Positions 42,639 to 50,854 of a DNA stretch of 64,000 nucleotides are shown here, in pieces; the first letter of the stretch is position 1; every line of letters begins with the position of its first letter. Made by a program: the position numbers and the translations under genes. The notes under the pieces are model-generated. The model searched no databases and was not told the origin of the DNA. It was given only the letters and a program-made list of their open reading frames with translations. Where the stretch lies: contig JACKAV010000012.1 in assembly GCA_020634895.1 (NCBI GenBank), positions 1 through 64,000 on the forward strand, read 5' to 3'. Source of the stretch: Anaerolineales bacterium. Lineage in GTDB: Bacteria > Chloroflexota > Anaerolineae > Anaerolineales > Villigracilaceae.

Positions 42639-42941
42639 AACTTCTCCTTCTATTCTCAAACGGTCTGTGAGATACAGTGATATTTTCGGCGTGTATCACT
42701 TTTGCAATCCAAGTTTGAAAAATTGCAATATAATCATGCACAGAATACCGCTTTTCTGCTATATTATAAACGCCTTTACGCTTATGAAAGTATAAAGTTT
42801 GCGTTGAAATTTAAGAACCAAGGGAGGGTTTGATTACCTCGCCTTAAGCCGCGGATATGATGCGATTTACCTGCTTTTGTCCCGGCTTTGCGCACCGTAA
42901 ACTGACTTTAAGCGTTTCCTTGGAGGCGATCGAGGAGACCT
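42639..42941. promoter_or_regulatory. Divergent control region between kinase and FHA genes
   Basis: This 303-bp gap has no gene. It contains an inverted repeat AGTGATA-N11-TATCACT (42676-42700), a possible operator, and several AT-rich -10-like boxes (for example TATAAT near 42730). Assignment of promoters is uncertain. Confidence 0.4.
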
Positions 42942-43598
42942 ATGGACCGCGAAGAAGAATATCCCATTCTGGTTGCACAAGATGGACCCCTTAAAGGAGA
43001 ACGCTGGACGTTGAGCCGCACCCTTATGATCGGGCGCGACCCGAGCTGTGAAGTTCAGGTGCAAGACCGGCAGGTTTCGCGTTTTCACGCGCGTCTTACG
43101 CCGAACCAGGAAGGGGTGACCTTGGAAGACCTTGGAAGCAAGAACGGCACGAATCACAATGGAACGGAACTTACCGGTCCCATCATGCTGCAGGATGGCG
43201 ATATGTTTGGGATCGCACTCGCACAGCAATTTACGTTTCTAACCTCAGATGCAACCATGCCGCTCGCCGAAAGCGGATCGCGCAATGGGCGTCTTGTCAT
43301 GGAGCAAAAATCACGTCAGGTTTGGGTGAACCAGCAGCAATTGATCCCGCCATTGTCTGCCCAGCAGTTCAAACTGCTGTGGACGCTTTATGAAAGCCAG
43401 GGGCAGGTGATTGAGCGCGCCCATCTCGTTGCGGAGGTTTGGGGTGAAGACCAGACAGCCGGCGTTTCCGACCAGGCATTGGATGCGCTGATCCGCCGTC
43501 TGCGTGACAGGCTGGCAGTGCTCGACCCAAGTCATCAATACATCAATACCATCCGCGGACATGGTTTGCGGTTGGATAATCCGCCGATCGGTGAATGA
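42942..43598 (+). CDS. FHA-domain protein with winged-helix DNA-binding domain
   Basis: A 218-residue protein. Residues about 20-100 are a forkhead-associated domain (LMIGRDPSCEVQVQDRQVSRFHARL, LEDLGSKNGT) that binds phosphothreonine. Residues about 118-214 form an OmpR-type winged helix (LSAQQFKLLWTLYESQGQVIERAHLVAEVWGE ... ALDALIRRLRDRL ... YINTIRGHGLRL). The adjacent divergent kinase probably phosphorylates its partner. The ATG has GAGGAGACC upstream. Confidence 0.92.
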   Translation: MDREEEYPILVAQDGPLKGERWTLSRTLMIGRDPSCEVQVQDRQVSRFHARLTPNQEGVTLEDLGSKNGTNHNGTELTGPIMLQDGDMFGIALAQQFTFLTSDATMPLAESGSRNGRLVMEQKSRQVWVNQQQLIPPLSAQQFKLLWTLYESQGQVIERAHLVAEVWGEDQTAGVSDQALDALIRRLRDRLAVLDPSHQYINTIRGHGLRLDNPPIGE

Positions 43599-43602
43599 AA
43601 TT

Positions 43603-44076
43603 ATGGATGCACAATCAGAAAAAGTACTTGCCCAATTGATCAGGAACACCCGCGTTGCCTCTCTTGGCACAATGCGGGATGGCGCGCCTCAGGTCTCGAT
43701 GGTGGCGTATATCTATGCCGAAGATTTTTCGGCGTTCTATATCTTTGTCAGCCGGCTCGCGCAGCACACGGTGGATATGCAAAAGGATTATCACATCAAC
43801 CTGATGATCTGTGAGACCGACGACGGGCGTGCAGACCCGCAGACATTGGCGCGGGTTTCCATTCGCGGCGCAGCGGATATGATCCAGGCGGGGGAGCCGG
43901 GTTTTTCTCTGCTCAAAGATCAGTATCTTGCGCGCTTTCCTGAAGCGGAGCAGCTTTTTGCTCTTTCTGATTTTAGTTTTTGGCGTATCAGTCCGCGCGG
44001 TGGACGTTACGTGGCGGGGTTTGCCAAAGCGTTCAATATCACCGCTGACGCCCTTCAGAAAGTTTCAGCCCGATAA
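43603..44076 (+). CDS. Pyridoxamine 5'-phosphate oxidase-like/HugZ-like protein
   Basis: A 157-residue split-barrel protein (RVASLGTMRDGAPQVSMVAYIYAEDFSAFYIFVS ... ARVSIRGAADMIQ ... RISPRGGRYVAGFAKAFNI). The C-terminal GGRYVAGFAKAF block is the pattern of the heme-utilising HugZ group. A role in FMN- or heme-binding is inferred. It starts 4 bp after the FHA gene and is probably co-transcribed. Confidence 0.78.
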   Translation: MDAQSEKVLAQLIRNTRVASLGTMRDGAPQVSMVAYIYAEDFSAFYIFVSRLAQHTVDMQKDYHINLMICETDDGRADPQTLARVSIRGAADMIQAGEPGFSLLKDQYLARFPEAEQLFALSDFSFWRISPRGGRYVAGFAKAFNITADALQKVSAR

Positions 44077-44100
44077 TTATTCATTTGCATGGGAGTAAAT

Positions 44101-44910
44101 GTGACCAATCTTAAATTGTTGGCTGTTTTTGCACACCCCGATGACGAGTCGATGGGCATGGGTGGGACGCTGGCGAAGTATGCCGCCGAAGGCGTGGAGA
44201 CTCATCTCGTCTGCGCCTCACGCGGAGAGGCAGGCTGGTTCGGTCCCGAGGAGCAGGATCCAGGTCCAGAACGACTCGGCCAGATTCGCACGGAGGAATT
44301 ACAGAACGCCGTCAAAGAACTTGGCATGCAAAGTCTTTCCTTTCTCGGTTATATCGACGGACAGGTGGATCAAGCCGCCCCCACTGAAATTATCGCGAAG
44401 ATCGTCACACATATCCGCCGAATCCAACCGCAGGTGGTTGTGACGTTTCCGCACGACGGGAACTATGGTCACCCCGATCACATTGCCATTGGACAGTTCA
44501 CAAATGCCGCCATCGTTTGTGCCGCGGATTCAAGTTACAAAGACCCTGAGAACCTTCCCGCATATCGCGTATCAAAACTTTATTACATGGTGGACGGCGA
44601 GAGCTTTGTCAACCTGATCGCGCCTTTTATGGGGGATATGACTTTCCCTGTCGACGATCAAATTCGCAGCGAATCACCGTGGAATGAATGGATGATCACC
44701 ACTCGTATCGATATGGCAGAGCATTGTCACGCAGCATGGCGTGCCATTCAATGCCATAAAAGCCAGTTGGCAACCCTGGGTGCTCTCGTTGAAATGCACG
44801 AAGACGCCGCCGTTGCCGTACTGGCAATGCAGGGAACGTTCTTCCGCGCTTTCAGCCTTGTAAATGGAGGTCGAAAGGTCGAATCTGATCTCTTCGAAGG
44901 TTTACGCTAA
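44101..44910 (+). CDS. PIG-L/LmbE family deacetylase
   Basis: A 269-residue zinc-dependent N-acetyl deacetylase. AHPDDE near residue 11 and HPDH near 124 are the metal and catalytic motifs; it also has GEAGWFG and TTRIDM. The closest described relatives deacetylate GlcNAc-inositol or GlcNAc-malate in mycothiol or bacillithiol synthesis; the substrate here is unknown. GTG 44101 with GGGAG five bases before it is a better start than the ATG at 44089. Confidence 0.88.
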   Translation: MTNLKLLAVFAHPDDESMGMGGTLAKYAAEGVETHLVCASRGEAGWFGPEEQDPGPERLGQIRTEELQNAVKELGMQSLSFLGYIDGQVDQAAPTEIIAKIVTHIRRIQPQVVVTFPHDGNYGHPDHIAIGQFTNAAIVCAADSSYKDPENLPAYRVSKLYYMVDGESFVNLIAPFMGDMTFPVDDQIRSESPWNEWMITTRIDMAEHCHAAWRAIQCHKSQLATLGALVEMHEDAAVAVLAMQGTFFRAFSLVNGGRKVESDLFEGLR

Positions 44911-44980
44911 TTGTGTCGAGTCTGTCTGTAAAATTTATCGGAACCGGCAGACAGTTTTTTAGTGATAGGAGAATTTAGAC

Positions 44981-45481
44981 ATGAGCGTTTTGTACTTCTG
45001 GTTTGTCTGGCTGCATATTTTAGCCGCCTTCGTTTTCTTTTTTGCACATGGGACTGCATTGGCAGTCGCTTTTTTGCTTCCAAAACAAAAAGAGATGAAT
45101 AGTATGAAGGCGCTGTTGGATGTAACCGGCATCACCATTATGCCGCTTGGCGTGAGCATGCTTGTCATCCTGCTTACAGCTCTGTATATGGCTGGTTCAG
45201 GGAGTTGGTGGCGCACAGGTTGGTGGTGGCTTTCCTTTTTAATTTTCTTTTTTATGATCTTTTGGATGACATGGTATGGGCGCAAAATGTACAGTCCCAT
45301 ACGCAAGGCATTGGGCATGGAATACATGACCGGCTTTAGTAAACACAATCACGCAGAAGAGCCGATAGGCATGGATGAGATCCAGCAGTTGATCGCCAAG
45401 ACCAATCCGCGTTTGTTGATGTGGGTTGGTTTGATCTCCACTGCGGTTTTGTTATGGTTGATGCGATTTAAACCTTTTTAG
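44981..45481 (+). CDS. DUF2269-type integral membrane protein
   Basis: A 166-residue protein with four membrane helices and conserved His and Gly residues in the first helix (WLHILAAFVFFFAHGTALAVAF). The pattern matches the DUF2269/predicted integral membrane group. Function unknown. TAGGAGA supports the ATG. Confidence 0.65.
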   Translation: MSVLYFWFVWLHILAAFVFFFAHGTALAVAFLLPKQKEMNSMKALLDVTGITIMPLGVSMLVILLTALYMAGSGSWWRTGWWWLSFLIFFFMIFWMTWYGRKMYSPIRKALGMEYMTGFSKHNHAEEPIGMDEIQQLIAKTNPRLLMWVGLISTAVLLWLMRFKPF

Positions 45482-45514
45482 TTTGTATACTTATCGTCAT
45501 AAGTGGATAAGGAA

Positions 45515-45625
45515 TATTTTCAAAATTCACTACAGATAAACACTGATAAACAGGATGATAGATTGTTTTGAGGAAAATTGCCTCACAATCTGTGTGAATC
45601 TGCGTTCATCTGTGGTTGAAAACAG
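45515..45625. repeat. Imperfect inverted repeat with a 10-bp period
   Basis: The left arm repeats ACAGATAAAC, ACTGATAAAC; the right arm repeats ATCTGTGTGA, ATCTGCGTTC, ATCTGTGGTT. The arms are roughly complementary, and an inner hairpin pairs TTTTGAGG with CCTCACAA-like sequence. It lies in the gap before the CpXC terminator and resembles a widely seen class of bacterial intergenic repeats. Confidence 0.65.
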
Positions 45626-45650
45626 TAATCCATTACTCTCGTTAAGTTAC

Positions 45651-45684
45651 AAAAGACCCCGAAGATTTATCTTCGGGGTCTTTT
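45651..45684. terminator. Bidirectional terminator
   Basis: A 15-bp stem (AAAAGACCCCGAAGA, loop TTTA, and its complement) has A- and T-tracts on both sides, between the DUF2269 and CpXC genes. Confidence 0.93.
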
Positions 45685-45685
45685 T

Positions 45686-47038
45686 TTAAGCCAGGTTTTT
45701 CTTCATCGAAATTTTGAGTGCTATCTTGTAGATCTCGCCCAATTTGTCTGCCATCGCCTTGGCTTCGGGATTGTCTCCCTGCGATTCCATTTGCGCTGAG
45801 AGACCGGTCAGCGTGTCAAGCAATTCCTGTGTGACGATTTGTTCGTCCTGCTTGAGAGCTGCTTCAATGGCTGCCGCATCGGGAAGCTGGATCAACTGCT
45901 CGATGATCGCGATCTCTGGCGGGGCACTGGCTGCCTGCAGCACCTGGATCATCTTTTGCAGTTTGCCCATGCGCGCATAGTCGTTTTTCTCTGAAGACTC
46001 TTTCAACATTTGCTGGGCAATATCAACTGCATCCTGGGTAAATCTGTCGAGGTTGGCAGTGACGGCTTTCTCAATATCTTCCTGCGCCAAAAGCGATTCC
46101 ACAAATTCCTGCGCCTGCTTGAAGCGTGCTTCCATCTGCTTGTCGATGTCTGCGACGAAGCCGAGCAGTTTTTCCCGAATCCCTTCGAGGCGGGTCTTTT
46201 CGTCGCCCGTGGATTTTTCGATCACTTCGCTGAGCGTCTGGAAGAAGACATAGTCCATGCCGCCGCGCGCCAGCGAGACGTAAGCCCGGATGCGTGCATC
46301 CGACTTTGATGAGATGACCATATCCAGCAGTTTCTCACGCGTCAGGCTCTGACCCGCCTCCTGCAACTCGTGTTGGGCTGCTTCCAGTTCCCCGACCGAT
46401 TCTTTCAACTGACGCCCATACTCGGTTTCTTCAAGCAGTTGCGTCTGAATATCGATAAGGGCGCGAGCCAGTGGTTCCTGCCCGCTTCCCAAGGCGTTCT
46501 GGGCGATTCGGCTGAACAGCGCGAAGAATTGTTCGTCGATGATCTTGGCGTTTTGTTTGATCAATTCCGAGCGGACATCCTTGGTTGTGACCTGCATCAG
46601 CCGCTCAATGAACTGGACGCGGTCCTGCTGCTCTTTGAGCATTTCCGGCGTGATGCCGTCTTTACCGAGGATCGTTTCGATCATTGATTCATAAGTCAAA
46701 TTGGCTTGCGGACTGAGCAAATACGCCTTGCGCTTTTCGGCAGGCAGACGGTCCGTCACTTGTTTGATGAGCGGACCAATCATCCGTTCCTGTTCATTGA
46801 CAGGTAACCCAAGTTCGGAAGGGAAAAAGGTGAGCAGGAGTTCCTTTTCGTTGTCATGGTAGACCACCGGGGTGGCGAGACGTCCCTGATATCCGCAGTA
46901 CTGGCATTGCGCGTGATTGACCTGTCCGCTCAGAAGCCTTTGTTTGGCTTGCGGGTCGGCAGTCACATCGAACAACTGCTCGACATTGGCGGTGATCATC
47001 TGTTTACAGCGTGGGCATGCGATTTGTGTTTGTGGCAT
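45686..47038 (-). CDS. CpXC-domain protein with long helical C-terminus
   Basis: A 450-residue cytoplasmic protein. The N-terminal CpXC domain has paired cysteine motifs (CPRCK near residue 8, CQYCGYQG near 45), probably binding zinc, followed by YHDNEKELLLTFFPSE. The remaining ~300 residues are mostly coiled coil and helical repeats (LLEETEYGRQLKESVGELEAAQHELQEAG). The function is unknown. It lies 30 bp after pepF on the same strand. Confidence 0.82.
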   Translation of the reverse strand: MPQTQIACPRCKQMITANVEQLFDVTADPQAKQRLLSGQVNHAQCQYCGYQGRLATPVVYHDNEKELLLTFFPSELGLPVNEQERMIGPLIKQVTDRLPAEKRKAYLLSPQANLTYESMIETILGKDGITPEMLKEQQDRVQFIERLMQVTTKDVRSELIKQNAKIIDEQFFALFSRIAQNALGSGQEPLARALIDIQTQLLEETEYGRQLKESVGELEAAQHELQEAGQSLTREKLLDMVISSKSDARIRAYVSLARGGMDYVFFQTLSEVIEKSTGDEKTRLEGIREKLLGFVADIDKQMEARFKQAQEFVESLLAQEDIEKAVTANLDRFTQDAVDIAQQMLKESSEKNDYARMGKLQKMIQVLQAASAPPEIAIIEQLIQLPDAAAIEAALKQDEQIVTQELLDTLTGLSAQMESQGDNPEAKAMADKLGEIYKIALKISMKKNLA

Positions 47039-47068
47039 TTATATTTCCGTTTTATGTATTGATAAGAA

Positions 47069-48874
47069 CTATCCGACCAGCTCTTCGAGGCGATCGATAT
47101 ATCCTTCCATCACAGCGAAGGTTTCTTCGACCGCTTTGGGTGTGGTCAGGTCTACCCCGGCGCCCTTCAATACATCGAGGGGATATTTTGAGGAGCCGGA
47201 TTTGAGGAAGCCGAGATAATCTTCTGCGGCGTTCGGTTCCCCGCGTAAAATGCGTGAGGAAAGTGCGTGCGCACCCGAAATGCCGGTGGCGTACTGATAA
47301 ACGTAGTAGTCCGCGAACAGATGCGAGAACGTGGACCATACCATTCCCACACGCGGGCGGTCCAGTTTGATCTTTGGACCAAAACCTTCTCCGAACAGGT
47401 CCGCCATCAGGTTGATCAAAGAATCGGAGGTGAGAGGTTCCCCACGTTCGGCACGCTGATGCGTTTCCAGTTCGAAGCGCGCAAGAGTCGGCATTTGGAA
47501 GAAGTATCGGAAGAAATTCCCACTTACAGCTTCTTCGATGAGCGCGATCAGGAAGTTCTTATCCTTGATGGTGTTGAGCAAGTGTCCGCGCATCATGGCT
47601 TGGTTGAAGTTCGAAGCCACTTCTGCGACAAAGAGCGAATAACCGGAATAGGCGAACGGCTGATTTTTCCACGTCAGATACGAATGCATGGAGTGACCCA
47701 GCTCATGCGCCAGTGTGCTCATGCTGCCGATGTCGTTGGTGAAGGACATCATAATGAACGGATGAGTGCTGGGCGAACCGTATGAGAAAGCGCCGTTCAT
47801 CTTGCCGATATTTGCCGTGGAATCCACCCAGCGGTCCTTTAGGCAGCCCTGACGCAGGGTGTTGACATAATCCTTGCCGAGCGGCGCAAGCGCATCGCTG
47901 ATGTGATCGACTGCCTGCTCGAAAGTGAGGGGGACTCTCTTTTTGGAAAGCGGCGCCCACACATCGTAATACTGGAAATCCTTTAATTTGAGCGCTTTGC
48001 GTTTGATCTCGAAATAGCGATGCCAAACGGGAAGTTTCTTTTTGAACGTGTTGATCAGGTTATGAAAAACCTCTTCCGGAATATTGTTGTTGAACAGGGA
48101 TGCCGAAAGAGTGGAATTAAATCTGCGCGCACGCATGTTGAAGACGTTCGCGCTGATGGATGTGGAAAGGTTGGTCGCCAGCGTGTTCTTGAATTCAAGA
48201 TGTTTATCGTGATAACTGTCGAACGCGCTCTGGCGGACTTTTCGGTCCGGGTGCTCCATCAGGGTTGAGTAGAAGTTACTCTGAGTGACTTCGACCTTTT
48301 TACCCTTGCTGTCTGTGGCGGGGGCGAATTTAAAATCGGCGTTGACCAGCATGCTGGTGCTGTTCGACGCACCGCTGAACGGGTCTGTAGCCATCCCCAA
48401 AATTTCTTCCACTTCAGATGAACGTACATGCGCCTGCTGCCGGAAAAGATCATCAAAACTCTGGCGATGTACAGCAAGTTTCTTATTTTTCTTCATCCAT
48501 GCGTCGAGCTTTTTTCTGCCGATCTTTAATATTTCAGGATTAAGAAAGGCAGTTGCTGCGCCGACTTGTCCCGCCATACTTTGCGCCCTGCCGACCATGG
48601 CGGCTGATGCCTGATTGGTTGTGTCCACGGCGTAGGCGAATTGAGCATACATATAAACTGTATAGGTTTGCAGTCCAATATCTTCAACGGCTTTCAAACC
48701 CTTAAGCAGCATTTCGGGGCTCTGACCCAGTTTGCCTTCGAATTTCTTTATTTTGGGGAGGTCTTTGAGAATTGATTGAAGAGCTGCTTCCCATTGTTTG
48801 GGTGATTTGTAAACGCTTTCGGCGTTCCATGTATATTTCTTATTCACATCTTTTCGCGCGGGAATTTTCGACAT
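47069..48874 (-). CDS. pepF: Oligoendopeptidase F (M3B peptidase)
   Basis: A 601-residue zinc peptidase that cleaves short peptides in the cytoplasm. The M3 signature HELGHSMHS near residue 390 holds the two zinc His and the catalytic Glu; the third ligand is in LFVAEVASNF. The N-terminal helical domain (YKSPKQWEAALQSILKDLPKI) and PYFYDVWAPLSKK-type sequence (YYDVWAPLSK) are typical. AAAAGGATAAACC precedes the ATG. Confidence 0.95.
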   Translation of the reverse strand: MSKIPARKDVNKKYTWNAESVYKSPKQWEAALQSILKDLPKIKKFEGKLGQSPEMLLKGLKAVEDIGLQTYTVYMYAQFAYAVDTTNQASAAMVGRAQSMAGQVGAATAFLNPEILKIGRKKLDAWMKKNKKLAVHRQSFDDLFRQQAHVRSSEVEEILGMATDPFSGASNSTSMLVNADFKFAPATDSKGKKVEVTQSNFYSTLMEHPDRKVRQSAFDSYHDKHLEFKNTLATNLSTSISANVFNMRARRFNSTLSASLFNNNIPEEVFHNLINTFKKKLPVWHRYFEIKRKALKLKDFQYYDVWAPLSKKRVPLTFEQAVDHISDALAPLGKDYVNTLRQGCLKDRWVDSTANIGKMNGAFSYGSPSTHPFIMMSFTNDIGSMSTLAHELGHSMHSYLTWKNQPFAYSGYSLFVAEVASNFNQAMMRGHLLNTIKDKNFLIALIEEAVSGNFFRYFFQMPTLARFELETHQRAERGEPLTSDSLINLMADLFGEGFGPKIKLDRPRVGMVWSTFSHLFADYYVYQYATGISGAHALSSRILRGEPNAAEDYLGFLKSGSSKYPLDVLKGAGVDLTTPKAVEETFAVMEGYIDRLEELVG

Positions 48875-48950
48875 CGGTTTATCCTTTTCTGTGAAATGTA
48901 AATTATTTTACCTTTTCCCACGAGCTTTGGGAAACCCGCTGGGAGTGAAA

Positions 48951-50525
48951 TTATCTTGGGAGCGAGAAACAAATTCTGGCACCCGAATCAGGCTTCGGGC
49001 GTTGGGTCGAACCGTTGGCAGATTCCGCCCAGATGCGACCGCCATGCGCTTCGATAATGGCGCGGGCAAGGTACAGCCCAAGTCCGGCGCCTTTTGTCTG
49101 TTTGACTGCATTGGTCGAACGATAGAAACGGTCAAAGATGTGCGGCAGGTCCTTCGGGTCGATGCCGGGTCCTTCATCACTGACGCACACGATCACTTGT
49201 TCCGGCAGAACGGTTCCGGTAATCTTGATCTCTCCCTCTGGCGCATACTTCAAAGCATTGGATACAAGGTTCGACATCACCTGTTCCAACCTGTTTTCAT
49301 CGCCAAGGATGATGGGAAATTTTTCGGGAAAATCGGTGACGATATGATGCTTGGGAGCCTGGGATGAAAACCGTTCGGTCACTCTTAACGCAAGGCTGGG
49401 GATGACAACATCGGCTTGATTCAAGCTGAGACCTCCAGCCTGCAACCGCGAAGCGTCCAGCAGGTCGTCGATCATCTTGGAGAGTCGGTCTGCCTCCTCT
49501 TCGATAACGGAGAGAGAATCGTTGATGGTGTGCTTGTCCCATTTCGCGTCTGCTCTTCGCAATGTGGACGCGTACCCTTTGATAAGCGCCACTGGCGTCC
49601 GCAATTCATGGCTGACGATGGAGATAAAAGTGGCTTTCATCTCATCCGCATTGCGGAAGTGAGTGATATCGCGCACCGCCATGATGACATTGCGGAGCTT
49701 TCCCTCATCGGATAGCAATGGCGCATATGTGATTCCAACTGGAATGGGCGGCGGTAGGGGGCGGTTCAAGTCACCCTCCACGTAAAGGGTGGCGTTGGGT
49801 GTGAGAGGCCAGCCGCCTTTTACAGACTCTTCAAGCGTGCTGCCTTGAGGTTCCTTTTTCCATTTAATGATCTCGTTATGGGCTTTGCCTGTGATCTCCT
49901 CATTAGGCATGCCGTATAACTTGCTAAATGCTTCATTGCAGCGCTCAATATTCATTTCGCCGTCAAGGATGAGAATGCCGTCGGCGGCGGAGTCGAGCAA
50001 CGCGTCGAGTCGTTTTTTCTCGTAGGTGACCTGTCCATAAAGCTGCGCGTTGAAAACGGCGATGGCTGCTTGATCCGCAAAGGATTGCAGCAGGGTTCGG
50101 TCATTCGGGGTGAACAGGTCGGCGTAATTGCGGAAGATAAAAATAACGCCGATCACTTGTCCATGTGCGGCGAGGGGAAGACCTGTGCCATTGAGAAGTC
50201 CCATGCTGGCGGTGTAGGTCAACTCTTTTAACATGCGGTTGAGTTCGCGCACGTCCAGCTCGCGGACTTTTTCTTCGGCAAGAAGCGGGGTTAAGTAGGA
50301 GAGAAACGCAGGGGCGATGCCATGTGCCGCAGCGACGCTCCAGCCGTCGGGTTGTTTGAGCGCGATGATTCCCGCCTGCCCGGCGAGCATCTCAATGGAG
50401 ACACGCAGGATGCGCGCCAGAAGTTTCTCCAGATCCAGTTCCTGCGTTAACAGGCGCGAAATTTCCAGCAGGTAATCCCGCTGGCGCACGCGAAAATCGG
50501 GGAGCATGGATGGCACAATTGACAC
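48951..50525 (-). CDS. Sensor histidine kinase (GAF-PAS-HisKA-HATPase)
   Basis: A 524-residue soluble kinase. GAF domain about residues 30-165, PAS about 175-290, HisKA with intact box SIVSHELRTPVALIKGYAS near residue 305, and HATPase with NALKYAPEG, DEGPGID and GAGLGLYLARAI. It has no membrane helix. There is no response regulator next to it. The start is uncertain: GTG 50525 or ATG 50507; neither has a clear ribosome site. In contrast with the sensor at 26976-29315, all catalytic residues are present. Confidence 0.9.
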   Translation of the reverse strand: MSIVPSMLPDFRVRQRDYLLEISRLLTQELDLEKLLARILRVSIEMLAGQAGIIALKQPDGWSVAAAHGIAPAFLSYLTPLLAEEKVRELDVRELNRMLKELTYTASMGLLNGTGLPLAAHGQVIGVIFIFRNYADLFTPNDRTLLQSFADQAAIAVFNAQLYGQVTYEKKRLDALLDSAADGILILDGEMNIERCNEAFSKLYGMPNEEITGKAHNEIIKWKKEPQGSTLEESVKGGWPLTPNATLYVEGDLNRPLPPPIPVGITYAPLLSDEGKLRNVIMAVRDITHFRNADEMKATFISIVSHELRTPVALIKGYASTLRRADAKWDKHTINDSLSVIEEEADRLSKMIDDLLDASRLQAGGLSLNQADVVIPSLALRVTERFSSQAPKHHIVTDFPEKFPIILGDENRLEQVMSNLVSNALKYAPEGEIKITGTVLPEQVIVCVSDEGPGIDPKDLPHIFDRFYRSTNAVKQTKGAGLGLYLARAIIEAHGGRIWAESANGSTQRPKPDSGARICFSLPR

Positions 50526-50854
50526 GGTTTGACTATTTTATCACCCTGTTTTTGATGGATATGTAAGAATTGTGTATGCGGATGGACCTTGCGGATGTTT
50601 CTGTGCGCCTTTCAAATTTGCACAATTTTACTGTTGCGAAATAGGAAATTAGTAATAAAATTAAGAAAACATTAATTTATACATGGATACCCTACCCGAA
50701 TTCTCGCTTGGTTGCATATCCTGTAATTATTCTTTTAAAGGGGTAAGATTCGGGTGATCATTTCGCCAAACCGTTTGTGTTTTGTTCCCTTGCGCGTGGA
50801 TTTAATGCAAGGTGATGTTGTGAATATTTGATTTTTTTGATAGAGGATGCGATT
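50526..50854. other. Intergenic region upstream of the giant adhesin gene
   Basis: A 329-bp AT-rich stretch without a gene. I see no confident promoter, hairpin or RNA structure. Its length and base composition fit a control region for the large downstream gene. The only clear site is GAGGA just before the ATG at 50855. Confidence 0.5.
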
